Source: Prostheceraeus crozeri (lineage: Eukaryota > Platyhelminthes > Polycladida > Euryleptidae). From it: 64,000 nt of DNA. Under the pieces are notes generated by a model. That model was given only the letters and a program-made list of their open reading frames with translations. It searched no databases and had not been told where the DNA came from. The stretch is taken from assembly GCA_907163375.1 (NCBI GenBank), contig CAJQUW010016186.1:62001-126000 (forward strand). The letters are read 5' to 3'. Shown one piece after another: positions 10,161-20,561 of the stretch. Position 1 is the stretch's first letter; each line of letters starts with the position of its first letter. The position numbers were made by a program, and so were the translations under genes.

Positions 10161-12721
10161 TTCGGTGTGTTGATTCGAGTGGCACACGCGATTTTCACAA
10201 GTGGTACGGATGGGCTGTGGGCGTGGCTGAGGACGAAAATCCGCATTTGTGCGGATTCTACGCAGAGTTGGGGCTGTCTGAGGGGTGGCACAAGCTGGCA
10301 CACTCCCAATAAGTGTATTCGGTGTGTTGATTCGAGTGGCACACGCGATTTTCGCAAGTGGTACGGATGGGCTGTGGGCGTGGCTGAGGAGGAAAATCCG
10401 CATTTGTGCGGATTCTACGCAGAGTTGGGGCTGTCTGAGGGGTGGCACAAGCTGGCACACTCCCAATAAGTGTATTCGGTGTGTTGATTCGAGTGGCACA
10501 CGCGATTTTCACAAGTGGTACGGATGGGCAGTGGGCGTGGCTGAGGAGGAAAATCCGCATTTGTGCGGATTCTACGCAGATTTGGGGCTGTCTGAGGGGT
10601 GGCACAAGCTGGCACACTCCCAATAAGTGTATTCGGTGTGTTGATTCGAGTGGCACACGCGATTTTCACAAGTGGTACGGATGGGCTGTGGGCGTGGCTG
10701 CGGAGGAAAATCCGCATTTGTGCGGATTCTACGCAGAGTTGGGGCTGTCTGAGGGGTGGCACAAGCTGGCACACTCCCAATAAGTGTATTCGGTGTGTTG
10801 ATTCGAGTGGCACACGCGATTTTCACAAGTGGTACGGATGGGTTGTGGGCGTGGCTGCGGAGGAAAATCCGCATTTGTGCGGATTCTACGCAGAGTTGGG
10901 GCTGTCTGAGGGGTGGCACAAGCTGGCACACTCCCAATAAGTGTATTCGGTGTGTTGATTCGAGTGGCACACGCGATTTTCGCAAGTGGTACGGATGGGC
11001 TGTGGGCGTGGCTGCGGAGGAAAATCCGCATTTGTGCGGATTCTACGCAGAGTTGGGGCTGTCTGAGGGGCGGCACAAGCTGGCACACTCCCAATAAGTG
11101 TATTCGGTGTGTTGATTCGAGTGGCACACGCGATTTTCACAAGTGGTACGGATGGGCTGTGGGCGTGGCTGCGGAGGAAAATCCGCATTTGTGCGGATTC
11201 TACGCAGAGTTGGGGCTGTCTGAGGGGTGGCACCAGCTGGCACACTCCCAATAAGTGTATTCGGTGTGTTGATTCGAGTGGCACACGCGATTTTCGCAAG
11301 TGGTACGGATGGGCTGTGGGCGTGGCTGAGGAGGAAAATCCGCATTTGTGCGGATTCTACGCAGAGTTGGGGCTGTCTGAGGGGTGGCACAAGCTGGCAC
11401 ACTCCCAATAAGTGTATTCGGTGTGTTGATTCGAGTGGCACACGCGATTTTCACAAGTGGTACGGATGGGCTGTGGGCGTGGCTGAGGAGGAAAATCCGC
11501 ATTTGTGCGGATTCTACGCAGAGTTGGGGCTGTCTGAGGGGTGGCACAAGCTGGCACACTCCCAATAAGTGTATTCGGTGTGTTGATTCGAGTGGCACAC
11601 GCGATTTTCACAAGTGGTACGGATGGGCTGTGGGCGTGGCTGAGGACGAAAATCCGCATTTGTGCGGATTCTACGCAGAGTTGGGGCTGTCTGAGGGGTG
11701 GCACAAGCTGGCACACTCCCAATAAGTGTATTCGGTGTGTTGATTCGAGTGGCACACGCGATTTTCACAAGTGGTACGGATGGGCTGTGGGCGTGGCTGA
11801 GGACGAAAATCCGCATTTGTGCGGATTCTACGCAGAGTTGGGGCTGTCTGAGGGGTGGCACAAGCTGGCACACTCCCAATAAGTGTATTCGGTGTGTTGA
11901 TTTGAGTGGCACACGCGATTTTCACAAGTGGTACGGATGGGCTGTGGGCGTGGCTGAGGACGAAAATCCGCATTTGTGCGCATTCTACGCAGAGTTGGGG
12001 CTGTCTGAGGGGTGGCACAAGCTGGCACACTCCCAATAAGTGTATTCGGTGTGTTGATTCGAGTGGCACACGCGATTTTCACAAGTGGTACGGATGGGCT
12101 GTGGGCGTGGCTGAGGACGTAAATCCGCATTTGTGCGGATTCTACGCAGAGTTGGGGCTGTCTGAGGGGTGGCACAAGCTGGCACACTCCCAATAAGTGT
12201 ATTCGGTGTGTTGATTCGAGTGGCACACGCGATTTTCACAAGTGGTACGGATGGGCTGTGGGCGTGGCTGAGGACGAAAATCCGCATTTGTGCGGAGTCT
12301 ACGCAGAGTTGGGGCTGTCTGAGGGGTGGCACAAGCTGGCACACTCCCAATAAGTGTATTCGGTGTGTTGATTCGAGTGGCACACGCGATTTTCACAAGT
12401 GGTACGGATGGGCTGTGGGCGTGGCTGCGGAGGAAAATCCGCATTTGTGCGGATTCTACGCAGAGTTGGGGCTGTCTGAGGGGTGGCACAAGCTGGCACA
12501 CTCCCAATAAGTGTATTCGGTGTGTTGATTCGAGTGGCACACGCGATTTTCACAAGTGGTACGGATGGGTTGTGGGCGTGGCTGAGGAGGAAAATCCGCA
12601 TTTGTGCGGATTCTACGCAGAGTTGGGGCTGTCTGAGGGGTGGCACCAGCTGGCACACTCCCAATAAGTGTATTCGGTGTGTTGATTCGAGTGGCACACG
12701 CGATTTTCACAAGTGGTACGG
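10161..12721. repeat. 157-bp tandem satellite, 16 full units plus a partial
   Basis: Units begin TTCGGTGTGTTGATTCGAGT at 10161, 10318, 10475 and every 157 bp to 12673, where a partial unit ends at about 12721. Units are near-identical. Variants come in runs: units 4-7 share GCTGCGGAGG while units 10-14 share GAGGACG, as expected from local unit duplication. Each unit holds a perfect hairpin, AATCCGCA-TTTG-TGCGGATT, intact in 14 of 16 units by eye. The many overlapping frames on both strands (about 113 and 132 codons) are by-products of a repeat without stops; 157 is not a multiple of 3, so they do not form one repeat protein. Confidence 0.95.
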
Positions 12722-13078
12722 CTAACTTCACATCCGTACCACTTTGAGGTCATTTTGTCCATTTTGTCAGTAAGTATTGTGAATTTTGACAAGGTAGTGG
12801 GTGGCACATGTTTTAGACGTGTTATTTTAGACGTCCATGTGGTTGAAAATTCATAAAGATGCGATTTAAGATTTTTTCTATAAATTGGTACGGCTAACTT
12901 CACATCCGTACCACCTCGAAGTTTTGATGGACGATTTCTCGCAAACTGCTGCATTATTTTGAAAAATTATTGGTGTCACATGCTGGCACACTCTAAAATT
13001 ATGTGTAAATGCTGTTTTTGAGAGTGGCACACGCGATTTTCGATGTGGTACGGATATTGGTACGGCTAACTTCACACA
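12722..13078. repeat. Diverged 172-bp edge units of the satellite
   Basis: The string GGTACGGCTAACTTCACA recurs with CTAAC at 12722, 12894 and 13066, exactly 172 bp apart. The intervening units still share pieces with the 157-bp unit (GTGGCACACGCGATTTTC, GCTGGCACACTC, GTGGTACGGAT) but are much diverged. An inverted repeat, AAGTGGTACGG / CCGTACCACTT, brackets CTAACTTCACAT at 12712-12744 and is partly kept in the next unit. This is the decayed edge of the array. Confidence 0.75.
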
Positions 13079-13527
13079 CGTGTGTCGCAGGAGTAGTAGA
13101 GTCAACTTATGCAAGTCTCAATTAGGGCTTAGGACATTATCTTGGCCAGCTCGTTCTCCTGATCTGAATCCCATAGAAAATGTATGGAGTATTCTAAAAC
13201 GTAACGTTCGTCGCTCACTGCTACCTACAGATGGCGTATCACAACTTACGTCACTGTTAAAAGGAGAGTGGAGAAAGTTAGATCAGTCAAAAATCAACGA
13301 TATCATCGAATCAATGCCTAGACGAATTGGTAATGTCATTGACAATAAGGGTAGGGCCACAAAATATTAGCTTCTTAAGAACCGTTACTGTATCATAGCT
13401 CATCAGATTATATAAGGACATTAAAATATATTAGGGACATGAAATAACATGAAAAATGCTTTCTGTATCATACTTATGTTTTATTTCGTCAAATTTTAGG
13501 ATGATCCACTTTTTATGAAACGGACTG
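13079..13527 (+). mobile_element. Tc1 fragment (3' half)
   Basis: This matches the C-terminal half of the Tc1 family at 1.2 and 41.5 kb in opposite orientation. It runs into a proper Tc1 terminal repeat ending at 13527 and followed by TA. The left half is missing: the element starts in mid-gene at the satellite boundary. The frame 13080-13370 encodes the DD34E C-terminal part (SPDLNPIENVW) to the usual end GRATKY. It is a dead fragment. Confidence 0.9.
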
Positions 13528-14029
13528 TAGTCTATCTCTCTTTCTAGCACATTTGGGTCGCTGATTTGTACACCAACATTTTGAACTGTAAATGGAAGCG
13601 TAGGAATAGTCATGCCATTACGCCAACTTTGCCATTCAGAATTCTCATTATTCTCTGCCTCGTTGCTGAATTCATCGGATTCTAAATCATCCATACTCAA
13701 ACTCTCAATGTCATCCAAATCATTGTCCTCATCTGCGGTAGATTCCAGTTCTTCGTCCGATAGAATTCGCGCCACTATCTCTTCTGCACTCAATTTGGCA
13801 CGCCTTGCCATCACTCCTTACAATCATGAAGCGATATGAAACACGATATTCGGCGCTCTGTCATTTAGGGAAGGTCCACGGACAATAGACAAGCCGTGAT
13901 TGGTCGTTGTTTAACGTCAGTGAATTGAATACAAAGGCGTGTAAATTTTGGTCTAATTTATTGAACCATACGAGTGCCAGAGTAAAAATATGAATGGTTC
14001 AGTAAACTAGACCATTCGAGTGGAAAAGG
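13528..14029 (-). mobile_element. piggyBac fragment 2 (5' end only)
   Basis: The right end is CCTTTTCCACTCGAATGGTC (minus strand) directly after TTAA at 14030-14033, the piggyBac pattern. The N-terminus of a transposase (from 13814, minus) reads inward: MARRAKLSAEEIVARI followed by a long Asp/Glu-rich stretch, as in other piggyBac N-termini. After about 90 codons it is cut by the TA end of the Tc1 fragment. The other end of this piggyBac is not in the window. It lies inside the LTR-element relic to its right, whose frame starts again beyond the TTAA. Confidence 0.7.
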
Positions 14030-14033
14030 TTAA

Positions 14034-16137
14034 CTTATTCTCATTAACGACTTCTTCCTCACAATCATTTTCTTCAACCAGCTGAGTACTAGTATCGGGC
14101 TCGACATCCAAATATTCTCCAGGTACTGACCTTAAATGCTAGACGTGGCGCGTGACACCGTCATCGTCCAAAACAACGCTTACACTAGAACGGATACTAG
14201 TAATTCTATGAGGTCCGGACCACGGAGTATCACACTTCCAGGAAGGATTTCTTAAGTACACATTGTCACCTATACTGAAGGGGTTTCTGTCAATGTTTTC
14301 ATACGCGAGCAAATTAGGGTTGTCAGGGATTTTATCTATCTCACGAAAAATTTATCGTCTCTGATCACTGATCCCAGGCTTCCTAGAACTTGCAGAGAAC
14401 ATCAGTTCGAATGGGCTTTGTTTTTGGCCATCTCTGCTGTTATTTACCCAAAATACCGACTCCTCGATAGACCTGTTGGCCCTACTCGCGCTTCGTTTAA
14501 CAGTGCGATGCATCCGCTCAATTACCCCATTACCTTAATGCCTATACGCGCACGATAATTCGAAAAAAATCAATGAATTCCCGACTACGGAATATGGTAC
14601 CATTAACGGATAGTATACATTGTGGGGGACCAAACTCTGACATAATTTGCTGCAAATGCATGATAGTTTCGGCAGCCGACTCACCCTTCAATTTGCGCCA
14701 AATCGTGAAACGGGTCAGTAGGTCGATAACTGTCAGGTATGGCGTACTTTTAAAATACGTTATATCAACGGCTAATCTTTCCCAAATTTTTGAGCTTTTA
14801 TCTCACCTTTATCCCATTTGAAAGTAATAGCAGGGTCTATCTTAGCGCATTGATCACATTTGGACACCACTTTCTTCACTAATTTCCTTGAAACTCTATT
14901 CCCATCAAATTTTTCTCTCGCTAAATTCAGAGTTCGATCGACGCCAAAGTGGCATCTACCATGTATCGCCTTCACTGCGCTGTACAAACTATCGATTGCT
15001 CGAAAAAACGATTGCTCGTTTTGAACACAAGCACCAGCAACTTCTAAGTTTCCTGCAGACTCGAAATCTTTCTCAATTTGAAGCCAAGTCTGCGGAACTC
15101 GTGTCAAAATATCTGCTAAATTAGCTGCCGACGGAATCAGATGAGTTTCAATGTTAACACTTTCCGTTTCAATAATCTCTTTTAACGTGTCAAGTCGGCG
15201 GCGGATTAATCGTTCGGACAATGCACGAGTCTTTACGTTATGAGTTTTATTAATTACTACTATCAACCACTTGTGAACGGTAGCCGAGTCGGTCTTAACA
15301 ATGAGTTTCCTGTGTCCCCACCTCAAGGCCATATTAACGCCTTTCAAAACCGCGTCTAATTCACTCAAATTAATGTGGGCTGAATCATTACGAGGTCTCA
15401 GCCACGAGGAATCTTCAATTGTCAAATCATTAACTGTTAGGGCCACCCCTACAGCTAAGTTGCTGGCGTCAGCCTACACCAACAAGGGAACATCTCTGGG
15501 CACTAGCCATTGCCCTGAGACCGGGTCACCTTCATTGTCTGTCCTTCGCATTATCTGATTGACTAGATTGTGGATGGTACTGGGAACTTTTTCATCCCAA
15601 CCACACTTAGCCCGTACTGTTAGTCTCTGCAGGAAACTACAGCACACTCTAAGCCATCCCGCAACAGGAAAGTGACCTACCAGCTCACCAATGATGCTAT
15701 GAATTTCACGACGTGTATAATTATTTGATGATATGATGGTCAATGAGTTATCTCTTGACCAAGTATAGTCTTTATTTACTCTAACACCAAGGACGCGAAC
15801 GCCGTTAGAATCACCGAAGTATAAAGGTTCCTTGGTTTGTAAACCCCAGTTAGAAAGATGACCTTTGACTTCTAGGGATTTGACACGGCTTTCATCGATG
15901 AAAAGATCATCGATATAGCTGGATACTGCTTTATTTATTTCCTCATTTTGAGCTAGTACTCTCTTCACGATCGCTGTCATGATTTTAGGTGCGACTGACA
16001 ACCCAAAGCCTAGCCTAGTCAATAAGTAAGTCTCATCACGCCACTTTACAGCCTGATAAGTCCATAAGGACTTTTCTATGTATATTTGAAGATAAGCCTT
16101 ACGCAGGTCTAAAATAGAGCAATTTGGCCCCATTTGC
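14034..16137 (-). mobile_element. LTR-retroelement relic, pol only (Ty3/gypsy-like)
   Basis: A fossil pol region on the minus strand. From right to left it shows reverse transcriptase (LRKAYLQI, SSYIDDLF), RNase H (SELDAVLKG), the integrase zinc region (CDQCAK) and integrase core remnants. It is related to, but clearly diverged from, the young element at 17027-21409. It has no LTRs or gag here, is broken in several places and looks old. A piggyBac fragment is inserted at its left (TTAA at 14030-14033), and its right side stops 38 bp short of element G. Confidence 0.85.
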
Positions 16138-16175
16138 TGAATACTGTGAATACTATACACGCTGCGCCACTGGTA
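16138..16175. repeat. 38-bp sequence repeated at 41103-41139
   Basis: This carries GAATACTATACACGCTGCGC, found in the same orientation at 41111-41130 with similar flanks (CTGAATACTG before, CTG after). It lies immediately outside the left end of element G, while the second copy is about 120 bp outside the right end. Too long and badly placed for a simple target duplication; its rc contains an A-box-like GGCGCAGCG, so a short tRNA-derived repeat is possible. Confidence 0.6.
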
Positions 16176-16505
16176 CATCGGAAGGTCGATCTAAACTTTA
16201 AAAATACGACCCTAAATTAAGATGCATTTTTGAGATGTTCTCACATGGTAGTTCTTCAAAAAGTATGTCTAGAAAATCCTGATTGAGCCTCTTGCGAGAA
16301 AATCTTAGATATAGATTTTCTATTAACTCCCCCTTTTTATACTACTTATTTTCATGCTAATACTACTTACTTGAAATAGTATCAACGCCTCAATGATACT
16401 GAACAAATAACTTCCATTAGATTTTATCTTCCACATCTTCTCTATACATTTTAGAATTTTGCGAGCTCACCACTGAGCCCATTATGAAATTAAGAATAGG
16501 CCTAC
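16176..16505 (+). repeat. Left terminal inverted repeat of element G
   Basis: About 330 bp, matching the reverse complement of 40654-40981 almost throughout, from CATCGGAAGGTCGATC at the outside to TAATAGGCCTAC-like sequence at the inside, with a handful of substitutions and small indels. Confidence 0.9.
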
Positions 16506-16801
16506 CTGTAGTAGATTTCAAAATAAGTTATAGTTATCGCCCCTATAAATACAAGTATAGTTATAGCTAGTTTATTGCTGCTACTTCTCCTACAACTATA
16601 TTGATTAATATCATTTGTCATCTTTTATAAATATAAAGCCCTAATTATAATTATGTCTAAATATAAAAAATAAACAATATTATCAAAATTTGTATTTTAC
16701 TTACGAAATATCTCTTATCAATGAACTTAATCGTTTAATCGTCAACTTAATTGATAAACTGATAAAGAAGCTCATACGATAATACATACCATACATGTGG
16801 C

Positions 16802-17026
16802 TCATACATGTCGAGAATTATAGCGGACGAGACAGTTGAGTAAAAAGCGATCAAAATTTTTGTTTGTTGAGGCAGCTCCATTGGTTGACCACAAAGATAA
16901 AAAGTCCTGATGAACTGACTCAGAAGCTTGCTCACTAAATATTCCTAAGCCAGACTTGCTCATTTTGCAAAATTGTGTCAGATGAACACATACAATATGC
17001 ACAGCTGTCGTGTAGGAAATTTCTAG
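16802..17026 (-). CDS. Element G protein, C-terminal end
   Basis: The frame contains the family-typical stretch GLGIFSEQASESVHQDF and ends RYNSRHV at 16802. At its right edge it is cut by the LTR element. The frame on the far side of that element (21410-22152) ends ...RAYSKL at the same TCTAG, and the codons agree across the duplicated target. See the entries for the middle and N-terminal parts. Confidence 0.7.
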   Translation of the reverse strand, partial: LEISYTTAVHIVCVHLTQFCKMSKSGLGIFSEQASESVHQDFLSLWSTNGAASTNKNFDRFLLNCLVRYNSRHV

Positions 17027-17243
17027 TCTGAGAACCAAATTAACGTTTAAGTTATTGTTTATTGCCTCCGAAAGTCAATGGGTGACACTTGTTTACAAAA
17101 TATGCAATTCCGCACTTATCACAATGCGTTGACACACAACCTCACAATAACGCAAGATCATATCACATATTTACACATGTACATCTAACATTAAAATAGT
17201 TCATATAAACAAAACACTAAATATCCGAAATCATTATTCTACA
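17027..17243 (-). repeat. 3' LTR of the 17-21 kb element
   Basis: 217 bp, about 99% identical to the LTR at 21193-21409. On the minus strand it begins TGTAGAATAATG and ends GGTTCTCAGA. Confidence 0.93.
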
Positions 17244-17282
17244 CTCCCCCGTGATCTATAAATCACTAAATATCCGGAATCA

Positions 17283-20200
17283 TTAAGTAGTAATATAATC
17301 ACGTAGATAAGCGGGTTGACGTCTAGTCCGAGTACTTCGTCGTCGTGACATACGTTGTTCATTCGATAATTGATCACTACTCTCACTTTCTGAAGACGAT
17401 TGTGTCGGTAACGGAGCATGCATTACAGCATTTGGATCACTATAGGTCACAGAGTCATTCTCAGAGTCCGATTCACTGCTCGATGTTATTCTGCTTTCTT
17501 GGATTTGACGGGGAACGCCCTTGATATGGCTCACGTGTCGTGCTATACCATCGTTGTTCACTTCAACCGATACTGATGAGTTGATCCCAGTAACACGGAA
17601 CGGTCCGCTCCACTCTGAATCACAATGTCCATCTGTACGTAAATAGACCAATTCCCCAATGCTGAAAGGATTGTCGCATAGCATTTCATCAACACAGTCG
17701 GCGCGATCTCCAAAACCTCTGACAATATCACAATCCATTTTCCTGTTGTTATTGATTCCTGGCATTTTGGCATTGGCGTGAAACATCAATTGATACGGCG
17801 GAATCTTCCCTTGACCGCTGGTCGCGTTGAACCAAAAGACACATTCATTGATAGAATTGCCCAATCTTGCTGCCATAGTTTTGATGGTACGGTGATTCCT
17901 TTCAGATATTCCATTACCCTGCGGCCTATAAGCACACGAATACTCCTGCTTTACACTCCACAACTCCATAACCTTCCTGAACTCCGCACTCCTGAAAACT
18001 GTCCCATTGTCCGACAATAATGCCTCGGGTGGACCAAATTCAGAAAAAATTTCCAGAAATTGTCGACAGACTTGAGCAGCACTTTCATTGGTTAAACATC
18101 TCCAAATACAAAAACGAGACCCGTTGTCTATCACCGTCAAATACGGAGTAGCTCCCACATGTGTGATGTCACAAGAAACTCTCTTCCATACTCCATTCGT
18201 TGACAGTTTCCCCTTTCTATAATGTGGGTTTGTCATAGGACAAATCCTTGCACATCTATCACACCCTTTCACGACTCCTTCAACCACACTCCTCTTCACT
18301 GAATCACCAAACTCCTCCTTGGCCACTTGCAGCGTTCGATCAACTCCGAGATGATGTCGCTCATGAATTTTCCTAACAGAGTTTTCCATATCACCAATCG
18401 ATCCAGAAACCATTACCACTCCCACATGAGGTTCCTCCTTCTCCAAATCTTGCCCTTTAGTAAATAACCAATTTCTTGGCACCCTTGTTAACTGATCTGC
18501 CAAATTGTCGTTTGAAGGAACAAGGAGAACAGTCACATTAAGACCCTCAAGTTCACGAAGTTCTCGCAAGATGTCAATGCGACGACGTATTAACATTTCT
18601 GACAGTGCATGCGTACGAACATTGTGTGTACCCAGAAAAGCAGAATTTAGCCATCCGCGAACAGTTGCCGAGTCAGTCTTAAACGTAAATGTTTTGCAGT
18701 TCCACCTGATCGCCATGTTTACTCCCCTTATCGCAGCATCCAATTCGCTCGTGTTGATGTGAGAAGTGTCGGATTCCTTTCTTAACCATACTGCATCTTC
18801 GACTACATTACCGTTGATGGTCATCACAATCCCCATAGCAATATCACTCGCATCCGTCCAAATCTCCACCTTGCCATCAGTAGGAACCACCCATTTGCCG
18901 CGTACAGGATCGTCACCCAATTTTAGACGTTCGGAAACTTCCAAAACCTTGTTCATGATATCGTCGCTGACAAGTTCATCCCAACCTACCTTTTCCTTCG
19001 CAGTCAGTCGTTGAAGATAGCCACATATCACGCGCAACCAACCACAAACCGGAAAATGCCCCAGCCACTCACCAATCACCTTGTGAACCTGTCTTCTTGT
19101 CAACTTATTTCCATGAACGTTCGGCAACACCCCATCTCGTTTCCATCCAAAGTGCCGATCGACCCGAAGACCCAATACCCTGACATTCTCACCTCCGAGG
19201 CGCCCCGCTGGCTTCGTCTTCAATCCATAGTTGTTCAGGACCTGAACGACTTCCTCAACTGGCACTACCTTCTCATTTACAAAGATGTCATCAATGTAGC
19301 TACTGGTACCTGACTTCAATCTATCATTATCAGTCAACACATGTTCAACAATTTTCGTCATTACTTTTGGCGCAATGTTTAAACCAAACCCCAAGCGTGT
19401 CAGCACGAACATCTTATCTCTCCACTTCACTCCCTGAAACTTCCAAAGCGACTGATGAATCCTGATCTGCAGGTATGCCTTCTTAAGATCAACTATGGAA
19501 CAGTCTGGCCCAAACTTCCTCCATTCTCTAATTCTGTCTTGACAGAGTGGTGTTGAAAATCCTGGACGACTCACGATGTGATCATTCAAATACCTGAAAT
19601 CAAGCACAGGCCTCACCTTCGTGGTTTCCCCCTTCTCCTGTCGCACACTCATCAGAGGCAAAACATTCCTCACCTCACCATCCCTATCAGCATCCCAAGG
19701 TATCAAAATTCCATCCGAAATCCACTCTTCAATCTCTTTAGCAAAGGCATCCTTGTCTTCCTCTGGTACTGTGTAGTTACCACGTCGTCTATCTGATGGA
19801 GGACCATTCTTCCATTTCCAACGTACCGTCCATATCTGATCGTTGTAAACCGTCTCGAAGTCATTATCAGCAATCTCGATGGGCCTATTCTCTCCTTTTG
19901 GCTTGTCTGGCAATACTCGTTCAGCTAGATTATGTGCAACACAGGCAGTTTTCAAATCAGAATAGTTATCAAAAAAGCGATCACTCGTAACATCCAATTC
20001 AATTAACTTGCGCGAGCTACTTCCAGGTATGTATAGTCCATTCTGCAGTACAACGTCGAAACCCACTATCATCTCTACCCCAAGTGGCAGCCTATCCACT
20101 ATCAACACCTCCACCGGACCAACATTCACTTCGTTCGTTCCCATTACTACATGTTCAAGTTTTGTCTTACCCCTCGATTCGATTTTGGTACAGTCCATTA

Positions 20201-20561
20201 TTTCCAAACTTACCGGAAAACTTAACCTCTCAATCGGAACACGCGACTCAACGGCAAAGTTAGAATCCAGCAAAGAAAAAGTACTGCCTGTGTCGATCAA
20301 AAATTTACAGACACAGTTCACCTTCCCCAAATGTGTCTGCCAATCAGTCAAGCTTAGAGACGAGGTTGCGATGCCGGTACCATTCCCTTCGATTGCTGGG
20401 GGGCAACTGCTTGCATTTGTTGCGCTGCCCCCGGCACGTCGTTTAAAGGAACCGCAGTCGTAGAAGAGCAGTTGCTTTGGTAGTGACCTTTCTGACCGCA
20501 GCGAAAGCAAGTAATTTGACAATCTTTCCGTAGATGACCGATGCGATTGCAACCAAAACAC
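17283..20561 (-). CDS. Pol polyprotein (protease, RT, RNase H, integrase)
   Basis: A 1092-residue frame in Ty3/gypsy order. Protease is near the start (LIDTGSTFSLLD, about 87-98). Reverse transcriptase follows (KVRPVLDFRYLN; LKKAYLQI; an SSYIDDIF active site about 410). RNase H is next (IWTDASDIAMGI; SELDAAIRG). The integrase has its zinc-binding part (HERHHLGVD ... CDRCARIC) and the core aspartates and glutamate (CDITHVG, SDNGTVFR, GISERNHRT). The end is polar and basic. Pol overlaps gag in another frame by about 0.2 kb. Related to the older relic at 14-16 kb. Confidence 0.9.
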   Translation of the reverse strand: MFWLQSHRSSTERLSNYLLSLRSERSLPKQLLFYDCGSFKRRAGGSATNASSCPPAIEGNGTGIATSSLSLTDWQTHLGKVNCVCKFLIDTGSTFSLLDSNFAVESRVPIERLSFPVSLEIMDCTKIESRGKTKLEHVVMGTNEVNVGPVEVLIVDRLPLGVEMIVGFDVVLQNGLYIPGSSSRKLIELDVTSDRFFDNYSDLKTACVAHNLAERVLPDKPKGENRPIEIADNDFETVYNDQIWTVRWKWKNGPPSDRRRGNYTVPEEDKDAFAKEIEEWISDGILIPWDADRDGEVRNVLPLMSVRQEKGETTKVRPVLDFRYLNDHIVSRPGFSTPLCQDRIREWRKFGPDCSIVDLKKAYLQIRIHQSLWKFQGVKWRDKMFVLTRLGFGLNIAPKVMTKIVEHVLTDNDRLKSGTSSYIDDIFVNEKVVPVEEVVQVLNNYGLKTKPAGRLGGENVRVLGLRVDRHFGWKRDGVLPNVHGNKLTRRQVHKVIGEWLGHFPVCGWLRVICGYLQRLTAKEKVGWDELVSDDIMNKVLEVSERLKLGDDPVRGKWVVPTDGKVEIWTDASDIAMGIVMTINGNVVEDAVWLRKESDTSHINTSELDAAIRGVNMAIRWNCKTFTFKTDSATVRGWLNSAFLGTHNVRTHALSEMLIRRRIDILRELRELEGLNVTVLLVPSNDNLADQLTRVPRNWLFTKGQDLEKEEPHVGVVMVSGSIGDMENSVRKIHERHHLGVDRTLQVAKEEFGDSVKRSVVEGVVKGCDRCARICPMTNPHYRKGKLSTNGVWKRVSCDITHVGATPYLTVIDNGSRFCIWRCLTNESAAQVCRQFLEIFSEFGPPEALLSDNGTVFRSAEFRKVMELWSVKQEYSCAYRPQGNGISERNHRTIKTMAARLGNSINECVFWFNATSGQGKIPPYQLMFHANAKMPGINNNRKMDCDIVRGFGDRADCVDEMLCDNPFSIGELVYLRTDGHCDSEWSGPFRVTGINSSVSVEVNNDGIARHVSHIKGVPRQIQESRITSSSESDSENDSVTYSDPNAVMHAPLPTQSSSESESSDQLSNEQRMSRRRSTRTRRQPAYLRDYITT

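Noticed and set aside
10167-12725. Ladder of 113- and 132-codon ORFs on both strands
   Set aside because: They recur every 157 bp in step with the satellite; 157 is not divisible by three and each frame runs into a stop after about two units. Satellite by-product, not genes.
12722-13078. CRISPR-like array (hairpins with regular spacing)
   Set aside because: Repeat units are long and the spacers are not unique; eukaryotic satellite with inverted repeats.
14888-20463. Plus-strand ORFs across the LTR-element pol regions
   Set aside because: Antisense shadows of pol and gag coding sequence.
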